From positions 1 to 64,000 of the forward strand of contig JBAXII010000001.1 in assembly GCA_037138475.1 (NCBI GenBank): a stretch of 64,000 nucleotides of DNA, given 5' to 3'. Positions 7,563-16,424 of this stretch are shown here, piece by piece. The notes under the pieces are model-generated. The model had not been told where the DNA came from, ran no database searches, and saw nothing but the letters and a program-made list of their open reading frames with translations. The DNA is from JAGOLU01 sp037138475 (GTDB taxonomy: Bacteria > Patescibacteriota > Microgenomatia > UBA1406 > GWC2-37-13). Made by a program: the position numbers and the translations under genes. Positions within the stretch are counted from its first letter, which is position 1. Every line of letters begins with the position of its first letter.

Positions 7563-8462
7563 ATGTCAACACTCCTCATCATCGACTCACATGCCCTGAT
7601 CCACCGCGCCTACCACGCTATCCCTCCACTAACCCGCAAGGATGGTACGCCCACAAATGCCATCTATGGCTACTTCTCCATGCTGCAAAAGACGATCATC
7701 GATCTGAAGCCGAGTCATATCGTCGCTGCATTTGATACCCCCACTGAATCATTTCGCAAAAAGATCATCAAGACCTACCAAGCGACACGCAAGCCGACTG
7801 AGGACAATCTGAAGGTCCAGTTTGACCTCGTCAAAGAAGTCCTGGATACGACAGGCATCAAGAGATATGAGACGCCAGGCTATGAGGCTGACGACACCAT
7901 AGGGACGCTGGCGGTGAAGGCTCACGAGGCTGATCCTACGCTCCGTATCATCATATTTTCTGGGGACAAAGATATGTTTCAGCTCGTGAACGATCAGATC
8001 AGCGTGCTGACGCCTCAGATCGGATTTGCTACCAGTGTCCTCTACACCCCTGAGCTCGTGAAAAAAAAGATGGGAGTACCTCCGGATAAGGTCGCTGATA
8101 TAAAGGCACTCATGGGCGACTCTTCTGATCACTATGCGGGGCTGAAAAATATCGGCCCCAAAACAGCGACAAAGCTCATCGAGGAGTATGGGACAACCGA
8201 GAATATGGGAGCGCGATTTGACGCAGAGACTATGGAGACGCTCCGCGTGATGAAGCAGGTATCGACCATCGTCACCGATCTGCCTGATGTCACCGTAGAT
8301 CTCAATGCTCTCGAGTTTCATGGATTTCCTGAGACGTTTCGAGAAGGTCTGCAAAAGTTTGAGCTCTACTCGCTCATCCCCCGTTTCTTCCCCAAGGCAA
8401 AGGTAGAGAAGGTGAAGGTGGAAAAGAAAAAGATTGATAGTGGACAGGAGGGGTTGTTTTAA
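7563..8462 (+). CDS. 5'-3' exonuclease, PolA N-terminal-domain type
   Basis: 299 residues, matching only the 5' nuclease part of DNA polymerase I. Visible features are LLIIDSHALIHRAYHAI at the N-terminus, a helical arch region (VAAFDTPTESFRKKI), YEADDTIGTLA, IFSGDKDMFQLV, and a helix-hairpin-helix KNIGPKTATKLIEEYG. These include the metal-binding aspartates of the family. It should remove RNA primers or flaps during replication and repair. No polymerase domain follows, and the C-terminus ends in a lysine-rich tail. The ATG at 7563 is chosen over the TTG at 7554. Confidence 0.88.
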   Translation: MSTLLIIDSHALIHRAYHAIPPLTRKDGTPTNAIYGYFSMLQKTIIDLKPSHIVAAFDTPTESFRKKIIKTYQATRKPTEDNLKVQFDLVKEVLDTTGIKRYETPGYEADDTIGTLAVKAHEADPTLRIIIFSGDKDMFQLVNDQISVLTPQIGFATSVLYTPELVKKKMGVPPDKVADIKALMGDSSDHYAGLKNIGPKTATKLIEEYGTTENMGARFDAETMETLRVMKQVSTIVTDLPDVTVDLNALEFHGFPETFREGLQKFELYSLIPRFFPKAKVEKVKVEKKKIDSGQEGLF

Positions 8463-8843
8463 TAGCTCACCTTAGGCATACTACATATGTCATTGCGAGG
8501 ATCCGCCAACTGGCGGAGACGTCGCAATCTCCCAATGCATAGGATTGCCACCCCGCCATAGCGGGGCTGGCTGTCGTCGCCTATGGACTCCTCCTCGCAA
8601 TGACATACATCAAGGCTTGATGCGACACGTGCGTAAGGTGAGTTAATAGAACTACATGCGGAAGTCATGGTTCGTCAAGCTCACCATGACTTACAGATCT
8701 CCTCACCATGACAAGCAGAGCTTCTGTGCTATTGAATCTCGTCACCCAATTTTGCATTTTACCTTTTGCATTTTGAATTTACTATGCGGGCACTGATGTG
8801 GGATCCTCTACTCCATTTTGCACTCTACCATTTGCATTTTGCA
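8463..8843. repeat. Intergenic cluster of palindromic repeats
   Basis: No gene is seen. The stretch holds the tcattgcgagg...gcaatctc family (8492-8532, and inverted near 8592-8605), gatccgccaactggcgga (8498-8515), a ccccgcc...ggcgggg-like element (8551-8567), an inverted pair around accatgactt (8665 and 8690), and several tttgcatttt words (8750-8850). The same families recur at 15400-15690 and 22037-22070 and inside lysS. Confidence 0.7.
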
Positions 8844-10634
8844 CTATTTGACTGTCACACTCTTTGCCAGGTTACGTGGCTTGTCAGGATCGAGTCCACG
8901 TCCAACGGAGAGATAGTAGCCGAGGAGCTGGCCTACGATCGCATTCGTGAGTGGGGTCAGCAGTTCACCCCGCAGTGTCGGAATATGGATGTCATACTCA
9001 GGCGCACCCTCTGGCGAGATGCCGATGATGAGAGCTCCCCGCGTCTTCAGCTCTGTCGCAGACGAGAGCACCTCACGCTTCACCTCGTCCTCGTTTGCCA
9101 CGACGATACAAGGTGTACCTTTTTGGATGAGCGAGATGACGCCATGCTTTAGCTCACCACATGCAAATCCCTCTGCATGGATGTAACTCGCCTCCTTGAT
9201 CTTTAGCGCCACCTCTAGGGCTACTGGATACTGATCGTACTTGCCTACTACATAGATATCTTGGGAGGTGAGGAGACCTGCAGCGATGTCTTCGATGGAT
9301 TTGAGAAGGGTCGGAGAGAGCCAGGAAGCGAGCTGCGAGCTATCAGCTACAGGCTTAGAAACATGATCATGAGATCCTTCGCTTCGCTCAGGATGACACG
9401 CGCAAGCTAGGTTGTACATCGTGGCAGTTTGGGCAGTGAATGCCTTTGTGGATACGACACCGATCTCGGGACCTGATCCCACTGAGAGGACGGTGTTTGC
9501 CAGTCGCTCGAGGGTACTCGATCTCGCATTTACGACGGCGACGAGTGTCGCACCCCTCGCTTGCGCAGCCTTGACCGCGATGAGGGTATCGGCAGTCTCT
9601 CCACTTTGAGATATGGCGATGACCATAGATTTATCGTCCAGCAAAGGCACGAAGGCGAGCAGCTCATTTGCGGGTATTGCATCGACTGCTATACCCGCAT
9701 GTGCAAAGAAATACTTTGCAATGAGGGCACAATAGAATGCAGTACCGCATCCGGTCAGGATTACTCGTGATGATTTTGGGATACGTGTAGCTAGCTCAGC
9801 TATAGAATCGTCGTTCAACTTCAGTGCACGGGGTATGGTCACAGACTGTTCAACAATTTCTTTGAGAGTAAAGTGACGATATGCACCTTTTTGTGCAGTC
9901 TCAACAGACCAATCAATAGTCTCCAGTTCAAGTTTTTTTTCCTTACCCGTCTTCGTGTCATATATCGATGCACCTTTGCGCGTGAGGTGTACTGTCTCTC
10001 CATCGCGGAGAAAATATATCTGTCTGGTGTAGGGCAGCAGTGCGGTGACATCTGAGGCCAGGAGCAGCTCATCATCACTGACTCCGACCACCAGCGGAGA
10101 ACCATCTCGACATGCCACTACCTCCTCAGAACGCACATCCATAGCTACTATCGCATTTGATCCCACGAGATCGTGGAATGTCTGGAGTACCGCATCTTTA
10201 AAGCTTTTAGCTGTAGATGCTTTTTGATCGATCAGATGCGCAACTACCTCAGTATCTGTTTGTGATTCGAACACCACTCCTGACTCGAGTAGACGAGCTT
10301 TCAACTCCTGATAGTTTTCTACTATGCCGTTGTGTACGACTGCTATCGTTTTGGATGTGTTGAGATGAGGGTGCGCATTTGCATCAGTCACTCCTCCATG
10401 TGTGGCCCAGCGCGTGTGTCCTATCGCGAGATCAGATGACTCCAACGTAGTACGAGCTTCACCAATCTTTCCAATATGCTTCTCTACAGTAATTTTACCT
10501 TTTTCATTTTCAATTTTTGATTTGACTGCGATCCCCCACGAATCGTACCCTCGATATTCGAGCGTCTTGAGTGCGGCGAGCGTGAGCTCAGCTGCGTTTT
10601 GTTTGTGACCAAGATATGCAAATATGCCACACAT
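8844..10634 (-). CDS. glmS: Glutamine-fructose-6-phosphate aminotransferase (GlmS)
   Basis: 596 residues. It makes glucosamine-6-phosphate from fructose-6-phosphate and glutamine, the first step to UDP-GlcNAc for peptidoglycan. The N-terminal glutaminase domain starts MCGIFAYLGHK with the nucleophile Cys2 and contains GHTRWATHG and HNGIVENY. Two SIS sugar-isomerase domains follow (ILTGCGTAFYCAL, ISQSGETADT), and the C-terminus AKSVTVK is the family signature. Between the two SIS domains there is an insert of about 27 residues (CHPERSEGSHDH...VADSSQLASW) that is the translation of two genomic repeat families. It lies 9 bases downstream of the membrane-protein gene at 10644 and may be co-transcribed with it. 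Confidence 0.95.
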   Translation of the reverse strand: MCGIFAYLGHKQNAAELTLAALKTLEYRGYDSWGIAVKSKIENEKGKITVEKHIGKIGEARTTLESSDLAIGHTRWATHGGVTDANAHPHLNTSKTIAVVHNGIVENYQELKARLLESGVVFESQTDTEVVAHLIDQKASTAKSFKDAVLQTFHDLVGSNAIVAMDVRSEEVVACRDGSPLVVGVSDDELLLASDVTALLPYTRQIYFLRDGETVHLTRKGASIYDTKTGKEKKLELETIDWSVETAQKGAYRHFTLKEIVEQSVTIPRALKLNDDSIAELATRIPKSSRVILTGCGTAFYCALIAKYFFAHAGIAVDAIPANELLAFVPLLDDKSMVIAISQSGETADTLIAVKAAQARGATLVAVVNARSSTLERLANTVLSVGSGPEIGVVSTKAFTAQTATMYNLACACHPERSEGSHDHVSKPVADSSQLASWLSPTLLKSIEDIAAGLLTSQDIYVVGKYDQYPVALEVALKIKEASYIHAEGFACGELKHGVISLIQKGTPCIVVANEDEVKREVLSSATELKTRGALIIGISPEGAPEYDIHIPTLRGELLTPLTNAIVGQLLGYYLSVGRGLDPDKPRNLAKSVTVK

Positions 10635-10643
10635 AGGATGGGA

Positions 10644-11045
10644 CTAACTGGTATGTGATACTGAGTCAGTATACCTCTTTTTGGCTGGGCGCCACTCCAT
10701 GACCGTGCCTGATGCTACGATAACCCACCCGATGATCGGCCCCCCGATCGGGATGGCACGAGAGAGCACGAGATGGATCACGCGCTCCACACGGGCGCTC
10801 TGACGCTCTGTGATGAGTGAGTTGCGCGTCTGCTCGACAAGTGAATCCTCGATGTGCTTGCTGTACTCAAATGAAAAAAGGAGCAGTGCAAATCCTCCCA
10901 GCAGAAGGATCTTGCCCCGCGTAGGGTGCATAAATGCTCGAAAAAAGTACCAACAGAGTCCTCCGAAGTACAGCATCGGCTGCCAGTTGTGCAGGAGGAG
11001 GAAATAGATGGTGTATAGAAAGTTTTGCTGGGTATCGGGAGACAT
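10644..11045 (-). CDS. Small membrane protein, unknown function
   Basis: 133 residues with three likely membrane helices (about 18-35, 45-60 and 98-115) and a basic C-terminus. A polar, arginine-rich stretch with EQTRNSLITERQSARVER lies between helices 2 and 3. No known family is recognised. It is directly upstream of glmS on the same strand with 9 bases between them. Confidence 0.65.
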   Translation of the reverse strand: MSPDTQQNFLYTIYFLLLHNWQPMLYFGGLCWYFFRAFMHPTRGKILLLGGFALLLFSFEYSKHIEDSLVEQTRNSLITERQSARVERVIHLVLSRAIPIGGPIIGWVIVASGTVMEWRPAKKRYTDSVSHTS

Positions 11046-11147
11046 GGGGGGGAGGGAAATTTACAATAGCAATCTACAATTCATAATAATTTAAATTCAA
11101 ATTTGCATTTATACTATTTGCAAATTGTACATTGTGGATTGAAAATT
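11046..11147. repeat. AT-rich imperfect palindrome
   Basis: Inverted halves: tacaatagcaatctacaatt on the left and aaattgtacattgtggattg on the right, around an AT-rich middle with tttgcat words. Similar elements lie at 39709-39815, 44170-44280 and 47645-47720. The pattern is a dispersed palindromic family, not a terminator with a T-run. Confidence 0.65.
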
Positions 11148-12248
11148 TTATTTCACGATAACCATCTCCTCCAAACGGACGCCGCCAAGACCCGAGATAT
11201 AGATCCCTGGCTCGATAGTGATGACATGTCCTGATTGTAGTACATCTGTGGACCGATGGGAGACATGTGGGAGCTCATGCACCTCCATCCCCACCCCGTG
11301 ACCGAGCGAATGGGTGAACTGCTCGCCGTACCCTGCCGCCTCGATGATGGTGCGCGCGGTCGCATCAAGATCCTTGAGGGGAGTGCCTGCGACCGCGCGC
11401 ATGATGGCGGCTTCTTGAGCTCTTTCAACAACCGCATAGATCTCATGAAGCTTTTGTGGCGCATCTGGCATGAGGATCGTGCGGGTGAAGTCGCTGCAGT
11501 ATCCATCGACCTGTGCACCAAAATCGATAATGACGGCATCTGTCGACTTGATGGCACGATCAGTCACCGTCGCGTGTGGAAGCGCTGAGTGAGGTCCACT
11601 GGCGACGATGGTCTCAAAAGATGCACGCTCAGCACCAAGAGACTTCATATAGTACTCGAGCTTTGCCGCCAGCTCGCGCTCGATCGCGCCTACCTTGATC
11701 TCAGGAAGTAGTTGTTCGTATGCATGCAGCGCCACCTCCTGCGCTTTTCTTAATTTCACTATTTCATCTCGTTTCTTTATTTCTCTCATTTTTTGCATCA
11801 CCCCATCCTCTGGTATCACCTTCAGTCCGAGCTTTTCCAGTGACGGCACGGTGGCATAGGAAGTCAGGCGTGAATCGATATGTACATTCGTTACTGAATG
11901 CTTTTTTATAAGGTCTGTCAGCGCCTGGATCTGTGTGTAGTCTTTGTGGATTTGAATGATTTCTAAACTTGCTATCTGCTTGCAGCTCGCAGCTTGCAGC
12001 TCCCTTTTGCCTTGCTCCCAATACCTTCCATCGAGAAGAAGAAAGCCAAGTCCTCGCGCATGAGATCCTTCGCTGTCTCTCAGGATGACTGATGATGGAG
12101 ACATGGACCCTGGGTCGGAGCCCGGGGTGACAGGCGCCACAGAGGAGAGCAGAACTAAAACTGAGTCGCTGCCAGAAAACCCCGTCAGATACCGGGTAGC
12201 CGGCTGACCAGATCCTTCGGTGTTGGTGAGGAGAATGGGAAGCTTCAT
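11148..12248 (-). CDS. M24-family metallopeptidase (Xaa-Pro aminopeptidase-like)
   Basis: 366 residues from the ATG at 12248, which is set by TATAAG six bases upstream; the longer frame to 12320 would run into the opposite promoter. The C-terminal pita-bread domain has IIDFGAQVDGYCSDFTRT, HSLGHGVGMEVHE, ITIEPGIY and VRLEEMVIV, supplying the two Asp, one His and two Glu metal ligands. It probably removes an N-terminal residue before proline. The N-terminal creatinase-like domain is interrupted by repeat-derived peptides (VTPGSDPGS, VILRDSEGSHA, RELQAASCKQIAS), each matching repeat families between genes. PepP and PepQ cannot be told apart here. Confidence 0.85.
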   Translation of the reverse strand: MKLPILLTNTEGSGQPATRYLTGFSGSDSVLVLLSSVAPVTPGSDPGSMSPSSVILRDSEGSHARGLGFLLLDGRYWEQGKRELQAASCKQIASLEIIQIHKDYTQIQALTDLIKKHSVTNVHIDSRLTSYATVPSLEKLGLKVIPEDGVMQKMREIKKRDEIVKLRKAQEVALHAYEQLLPEIKVGAIERELAAKLEYYMKSLGAERASFETIVASGPHSALPHATVTDRAIKSTDAVIIDFGAQVDGYCSDFTRTILMPDAPQKLHEIYAVVERAQEAAIMRAVAGTPLKDLDATARTIIEAAGYGEQFTHSLGHGVGMEVHELPHVSHRSTDVLQSGHVITIEPGIYISGLGGVRLEEMVIVK

Positions 12249-12270
12249 AATAAACTTATAGTAATTGCTC

Positions 12271-12301
12271 TTGACAAAACTCTCTCTCTCTCTGAGATAC
12301 T
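12271..12301 (+). promoter_or_regulatory. Promoter with a (CT)7 spacer
   Basis: TTGACA at 12271-12276, (CT)7 at 12280-12293, then GAGATACT, with GATACT (12296-12301) six bases before the ATG at 12308. The spacer is 19 bases. Apart from two spacer bases it copies the design at 878-910. It also overlaps the region upstream of the divergent peptidase gene. Confidence 0.5.
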
Positions 12302-12307
12302 TAGAAC

Positions 12308-12505
12308 ATGAGTAAAGCACAAAAGTCTGTAGGGTGCCTTATGGGCACCATCGTCCTTATAATCGTACTGGGGATCGTGCTCGTCGCGGTCGGCCAGGTT
12401 AACCAATCGACAGTCGTTGCCCAGGTTGGCAACCTACTGATGCTGACAGGAATGGTATTCGGTTTACTGTTCCTAGGACTCGGCATTATTGCAGAGTACC
12501 TCTAA
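12308..12505 (+). CDS. Two-helix membrane miniprotein
   Basis: 65 residues with two strongly hydrophobic helices (about 9-29 and 41-63) and almost no soluble part. No family is recognised. The start is supported by GATACT six bases upstream. It is followed immediately by a structured, T-run-terminated stretch (12510-12638), so it may be the only protein in its transcript. With the (CT)7 promoter its expression could be switched by repeat slippage; that is inference. Confidence 0.6.
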   Translation: MSKAQKSVGCLMGTIVLIIVLGIVLVAVGQVNQSTVVAQVGNLLMLTGMVFGLLFLGLGIIAEYL

Positions 12506-12509
12506 GTAA

Positions 12510-12638
12510 ACCCACCCCTTGTTGCTTGCTCAAGCAAGCACTATGAGTATCGACTGGCTCTTTGAGCCAACTCGAGACAAGTAGTTGTGACGTCGCAAGA
12601 CGTACCACAGATGAGGGAGTGGGCCCTTTCTTTTTTTT
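12510..12638 (+). ncRNA. Candidate structured RNA ending in a terminator
   Basis: An outer stem CCCACCCCTT (from about 12511) pairs with GAGGGAGTGGG (near 12613-12623) with one bulge. It encloses three hairpins: GCTTGC-TCAA-GCAAGC, TGGCTC-TTT-GAGCCA, and ACGTC-GCAA-GACGT with a GNRA loop. CCCTTTCTTTTTTTT follows. I cannot match this to a known RNA class. It may be a 3' UTR with an elaborate terminator or an independent RNA. Confidence 0.45.
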
Positions 12639-12698
12639 AACCTTCTTGGTATCTCTCGACTCCGCTCGAGATGGCATCCTGCAAATCCCAATTATTAA

Positions 12699-15380
12699 TT
12701 ATGCCCCATGGCATTTCTTATACTTCTTCCCACTCCCACAGGGACAGGGATCGTTGCGCCCTACACCCTTGTATTCATTTACCATTTGAGTCGTAGGAGC
12801 TGAAGTGTTTGACGGATTTTGCACTATACCCTTTGCACTTTGCGCTTGCTCATAACTGTTCGTCCCGCTCGCCGCATGCATGATCAGCTGCTTTGGCTTT
12901 GTGGGTGTTGCGCGTACCGCTTCCTCGATCTCAGGGCGAATCTCGACAGACATCAAGCGCTTTACCACTTCATAATCTATATCAGCAACGAGCTTTTCAA
13001 ACATCGTAAATGCCTCATTTTTATACTCAATGAGTGGGTCCATCTGGGCGAATCCACGCAAATTGATCCCGTCGCGAAGCTCGTCGATCGAGGTCAGATG
13101 GAGCGTCCAGAACTGATCGATCGTCGAGAGAAATATACTCCGCACGACAGAGAGCCAGACCTCATGAGGTACACCTGCGGCTTTTTTGCGCACCACCTCA
13201 AGTACCGCATCGCCGAGATCTTTTTCGATACTGATGAGATCGCCTTTTGAGATGATATCAGTCACATATGACTCATCGAGTCCAAAGAGGACCGTCATAT
13301 CCTTGTCAAACTCGCTCCTCGTCGCCGACTGCTCGTCTTGCTCCCCGATCGCGAGAGTACTCCCGATCATCTGACGGAGGATGAGGAGGAGCTTGTCATC
13401 TACGGTCTTTTGGATATCCTTCGAGTCGCGCGAGAGTGCCTCGAGCATCTTGCGTCTGAGGCCATAGATGATCTCGCGCTGCTTGTTCAGCACATCGTCA
13501 TACTCCACGAGGTGCTTACGAATGTCAAAGTTGTGCCCTTCGACCTTTTGCTGCGCTGACTCAAGTGCTTTATTTACCATCGAGTGAGACAGTGGCTGAT
13601 CCTCAGGAAAGTTAAAGTACGTCATGAGGCGTGAGATCTGTTCGCCACCAAAGATACGCATCATATCATCCTCCAAAGAGACAAAAAATTGCGAACTCCC
13701 TGGATCACCCTGGCGACCTGCACGACCACGGAGCTGGTTATCGATACGTCGAGATTCGTGGCGCTCCGTGCCGATGACGGCGAGACCGCCGAGAGCCACT
13801 ACCTCGTCATGCATCCCTTTGTCTGCGCCACCGAGGATGATATCGACTCCACGTCCTGCCATGTTGGTGGCTACCGTGACAGCTCCTCGCTCCCCTGCTT
13901 TGGAGATGATGGCTGCTTCTCGCTCGTGGTTTTTGGCGTTGAGCATCTCATGAGGGATGCCTCGTTTGTGGAGGAGTTTGGACAGATGTTCGTTTTTTTC
14001 GATCGAGGTCGTGCCCACGAGGACGGGACGTCCGATGGCGTGCTGCTTGGCGATCTCATCAGCGACTGCCTCGTACTTACCCTTCTCGGTCTTGTAGATC
14101 ATGTCAGGCAGATCCTTGCGTCCAATGGGGCGATGCGTCGGGATGATGAGCACATCTGTGTGGTATATCTTGTTAAACTCCTCTGCCTCTGTCGCAGCAG
14201 TACCTGTCATGCCTGAGAGCTTTTTGTACATGCGGAAGTAGTTTTGGAGTGATACCGTGGCGAGCGTGCGCGACTCGCGTTTTATACTCACGTTTTCCTT
14301 GGCCTCTATCGCCTGATGGAGACCTTCCGAAAAGCGACGACCCTCCAGCAGTCGGCCTGTAAACTCATCCACGATCACGACCTCTCCAGCCTGGACGATG
14401 TAATCTTTGTCGAGCTTAAAAAGTGTCTCGGCTTTGAGCGCTGCCTCTACATAAAACAGTGTTTCATAATCTTTTTCATAGAGATTAGATACTCCCAGCA
14501 TAGACTCGATGTGTACCACACCTGCATCAGTCAGGTGGACGGTACGCTGCTTTTCGTCTATGAGATAGTCGGTGGCTGCATCTAGTCTCTTCACTAATTT
14601 TGCATACTCGTAGTAGCGACTCACCTCACGCTCCACGGGAGCCGAGATGATGTGGGGAGTGCGTGCTTCGTCAATCAAAACTGAATCAGCTTCATCCACG
14701 ATCGCAAAATGAAAGCCGCGCTGGACCAATCGAGATGGGTCATCTGCCATATTGTCGCGGAGATAATCAAATCCAAACTCAGAGTTGATACCATACGCGA
14801 TATCTGCCTGATAGGCCTCGGCACGTGAGACGGGGCGGAGCTTTGCGAGTCTGTCATCAGCACTCCCACCTCCCTCATAGGTAGGATCAAAGATGAATGA
14901 TGCCTCTGAGATCATCGCCGAGGTCGACATACCGAGGAAATGAAATACCTGTCCCATCCATCCCGCGTCACGACGCGCGAGGTAGTCGTTCACGGTGACC
15001 AGATGCGCTCCATTGCCTGTCAGCGCGTTTAGATACAGTGCGAGCGTGGCAGTCAGTGTCTTGCCCTCTCCTGTCTTTTGCTCGGCGATGTGACCCTCGT
15101 GGAGGGCGATGGCCGCGATGAGCTGTGTGTCAAAATGCTTCTGGCCGAGGGTGCGATGAGCCGCCTCTCTCACGAGCGCAAAAGCCTCGGGGAGCACGCT
15201 ATCTAGCTTTGATGCGTCACCACCTACGATCTCGCGGAGTGCTTTGGTACGAGCTGGAAAGTCTGCATCGGACATCGCCTCAACCGCGGGGACAAAGGTA
15301 CGAACTTTTGAAACAATAGCTTTCAACCGGTGTATCTGTCTGGTGTTGAAGTTTAGGAGGTTTTTGATAGTGGTGAGCAT
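12699..15380 (-). CDS. secA: Preprotein translocase ATPase SecA
   Basis: 893 residues, close to the usual length. It drives secretion through SecYEG with ATP. Visible parts are the Walker A TGEGKTLTATLALYLN near residue 100, VNDYLARRDAGWMG, the DEAD-box IVDEADSVLIDEARTP near 205, FRMYKKLSGMTGTA, TNMAGRGVDI and LRGRAGRQGDPG of the second RecA fold, and a helical wing and scaffold. The last 20 residues contain a zinc-binding DPCPCGSGKKYKKCHG tail, which binds SecB or phospholipid in other species. TATACT lies 11 bases before the ATG, so the leader is short. The upstream gap is filled with repeats. Confidence 0.96.
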   Translation of the reverse strand: MLTTIKNLLNFNTRQIHRLKAIVSKVRTFVPAVEAMSDADFPARTKALREIVGGDASKLDSVLPEAFALVREAAHRTLGQKHFDTQLIAAIALHEGHIAEQKTGEGKTLTATLALYLNALTGNGAHLVTVNDYLARRDAGWMGQVFHFLGMSTSAMISEASFIFDPTYEGGGSADDRLAKLRPVSRAEAYQADIAYGINSEFGFDYLRDNMADDPSRLVQRGFHFAIVDEADSVLIDEARTPHIISAPVEREVSRYYEYAKLVKRLDAATDYLIDEKQRTVHLTDAGVVHIESMLGVSNLYEKDYETLFYVEAALKAETLFKLDKDYIVQAGEVVIVDEFTGRLLEGRRFSEGLHQAIEAKENVSIKRESRTLATVSLQNYFRMYKKLSGMTGTAATEAEEFNKIYHTDVLIIPTHRPIGRKDLPDMIYKTEKGKYEAVADEIAKQHAIGRPVLVGTTSIEKNEHLSKLLHKRGIPHEMLNAKNHEREAAIISKAGERGAVTVATNMAGRGVDIILGGADKGMHDEVVALGGLAVIGTERHESRRIDNQLRGRAGRQGDPGSSQFFVSLEDDMMRIFGGEQISRLMTYFNFPEDQPLSHSMVNKALESAQQKVEGHNFDIRKHLVEYDDVLNKQREIIYGLRRKMLEALSRDSKDIQKTVDDKLLLILRQMIGSTLAIGEQDEQSATRSEFDKDMTVLFGLDESYVTDIISKGDLISIEKDLGDAVLEVVRKKAAGVPHEVWLSVVRSIFLSTIDQFWTLHLTSIDELRDGINLRGFAQMDPLIEYKNEAFTMFEKLVADIDYEVVKRLMSVEIRPEIEEAVRATPTKPKQLIMHAASGTNSYEQAQSAKGIVQNPSNTSAPTTQMVNEYKGVGRNDPCPCGSGKKYKKCHGA

Positions 15381-15701
15381 ACGTGAGGGCTAGTATACGA
15401 GAGAACATGCTGGTTTTCATGGGGAAATGGGGAAGTAATGAATAATGGAGAATTGGTAATGGAAAATTGACAACGTATACAGTATTCCTTCGATTCGGGT
15501 CCTTTCCAAACTCCCCCTCGTCCGCCGAGTCGGCGGACGAGGGGGTGATCCTGTCCCGCCATGGCGGGACGACGAAACAATCCCTTACTATTTGAGATTG
15601 CCACGGCTCTCTCGTCATGGCGAGAGAGCCTCGCAATGACATACAACAAGACAGGAGGTAGTAAACGAGCATGATGAATTAATGAAGGATGTCTGTCACT
15701 T
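15381..15701. repeat. Intergenic cluster of palindromic repeats
   Basis: No gene is seen apart from the secA promoter. The stretch contains gtccgccgagtcggcggac (15520-15540), gtcccgccatggcgggac (15554-15571) and attgccacggctctctcg...cgagagagcctcgcaatgac (15598-15641). AT-rich words resembling the tttgca family lie at 15420-15475. Confidence 0.65.
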
Positions 15702-16424
15702 TCACTTTGCAAAATACGTCGCGGGGATGTGGAGGAGCCTGGTTGCAGTGACTTTATCAAACTTTTCGGTGATGGACTTCAGCTTGTATACCACGTGCAC
15801 CGTGTCGCCTTCTTTGATCTTTGAGAGGCTCCCCGCTGACGCCGCATGTGTGACAGGGAGCAGTTGCTGGATGATAGTCGAGCTATCCACTGCCACGGTG
15901 ATGGAGTCCTTTTCAAAGGTGTCGATCTTGAGGGTAGAAGTGGCCGTGTTGATCTCGACTACTCTCCCCGCCTTTTGCTGATAGATCTCGTCTTTGTATA
16001 TCTCATTTGCTGAGATAGTGGTGTCTGTGCGGGGACCTACGACTACGATATAGCTACCGGGAATGATCTCCTTTTTGGTCACTTCCTCCTGGATGGTCGA
16101 GGTAAAGCGATAATACTTCGTCAGTGTCTCATCCAAGTCGATCGTCTCCTTTCGGCCAAAGAGTGACTCGATGACGTAGCGCTTTTCGGTATCCTCTATG
16201 ATCTGACCTGCCACTGCTTGTTGATCCTTTTTGCGCAGCTGTGCTACATGACTCGCGATCTTATCGCGCAGGGTCTTGATCTCAGCTGATGGCGAGGCGA
16301 GAAGCGCAGAGGTGCTTGCAAGCTCTGTAGAGGGCGCTACTGAGGGAGATTGCGCACGAGTCCACAACGGAAGAGAAAGTATGATGATGGCACAGATGGT
16401 GACGAGGGTGCTTATGCGTATCAT
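15702..16424 (-). CDS. Secreted or anchored protein, unknown function
   Basis: 240 residues with an N-terminal hydrophobic segment (about 4-24, ending near TRAQS) that looks like a signal peptide. A serine/alanine-rich stretch and a short coiled-coil-like region (EIKTLRDKIASHVAQLRKK) follow, then beta-rich sequence with repeated SITVAVDSST- and VVEINTATSTLKI-type strands, suggesting small OB- or SH3-like units. No catalytic motif is seen. The start overlaps the stop of the gene at 16421 (ATGA), so the two are probably translated together. Confidence 0.65.
   Translation of the reverse strand: MIRISTLVTICAIIILSLPLWTRAQSPSVAPSTELASTSALLASPSAEIKTLRDKIASHVAQLRKKDQQAVAGQIIEDTEKRYVIESLFGRKETIDLDETLTKYYRFTSTIQEEVTKKEIIPGSYIVVVGPRTDTTISANEIYKDEIYQQKAGRVVEINTATSTLKIDTFEKDSITVAVDSSTIIQQLLPVTHAASAGSLSKIKEGDTVHVVYKLKSITEKFDKVTATRLLHIPATYFAK

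Noticed and set aside
8844..10634. A Tn7-type insertion next to the glmS 3' end
   Set aside because: The flank holds only short palindromic repeats; there are no transposase genes or end repeats.
12271..12301. The (CT)7 tract as a transcribed poly-pyrimidine binding site
   Set aside because: It lies upstream of the inferred transcription start, between -35 and -10, so it would not be in the mRNA.
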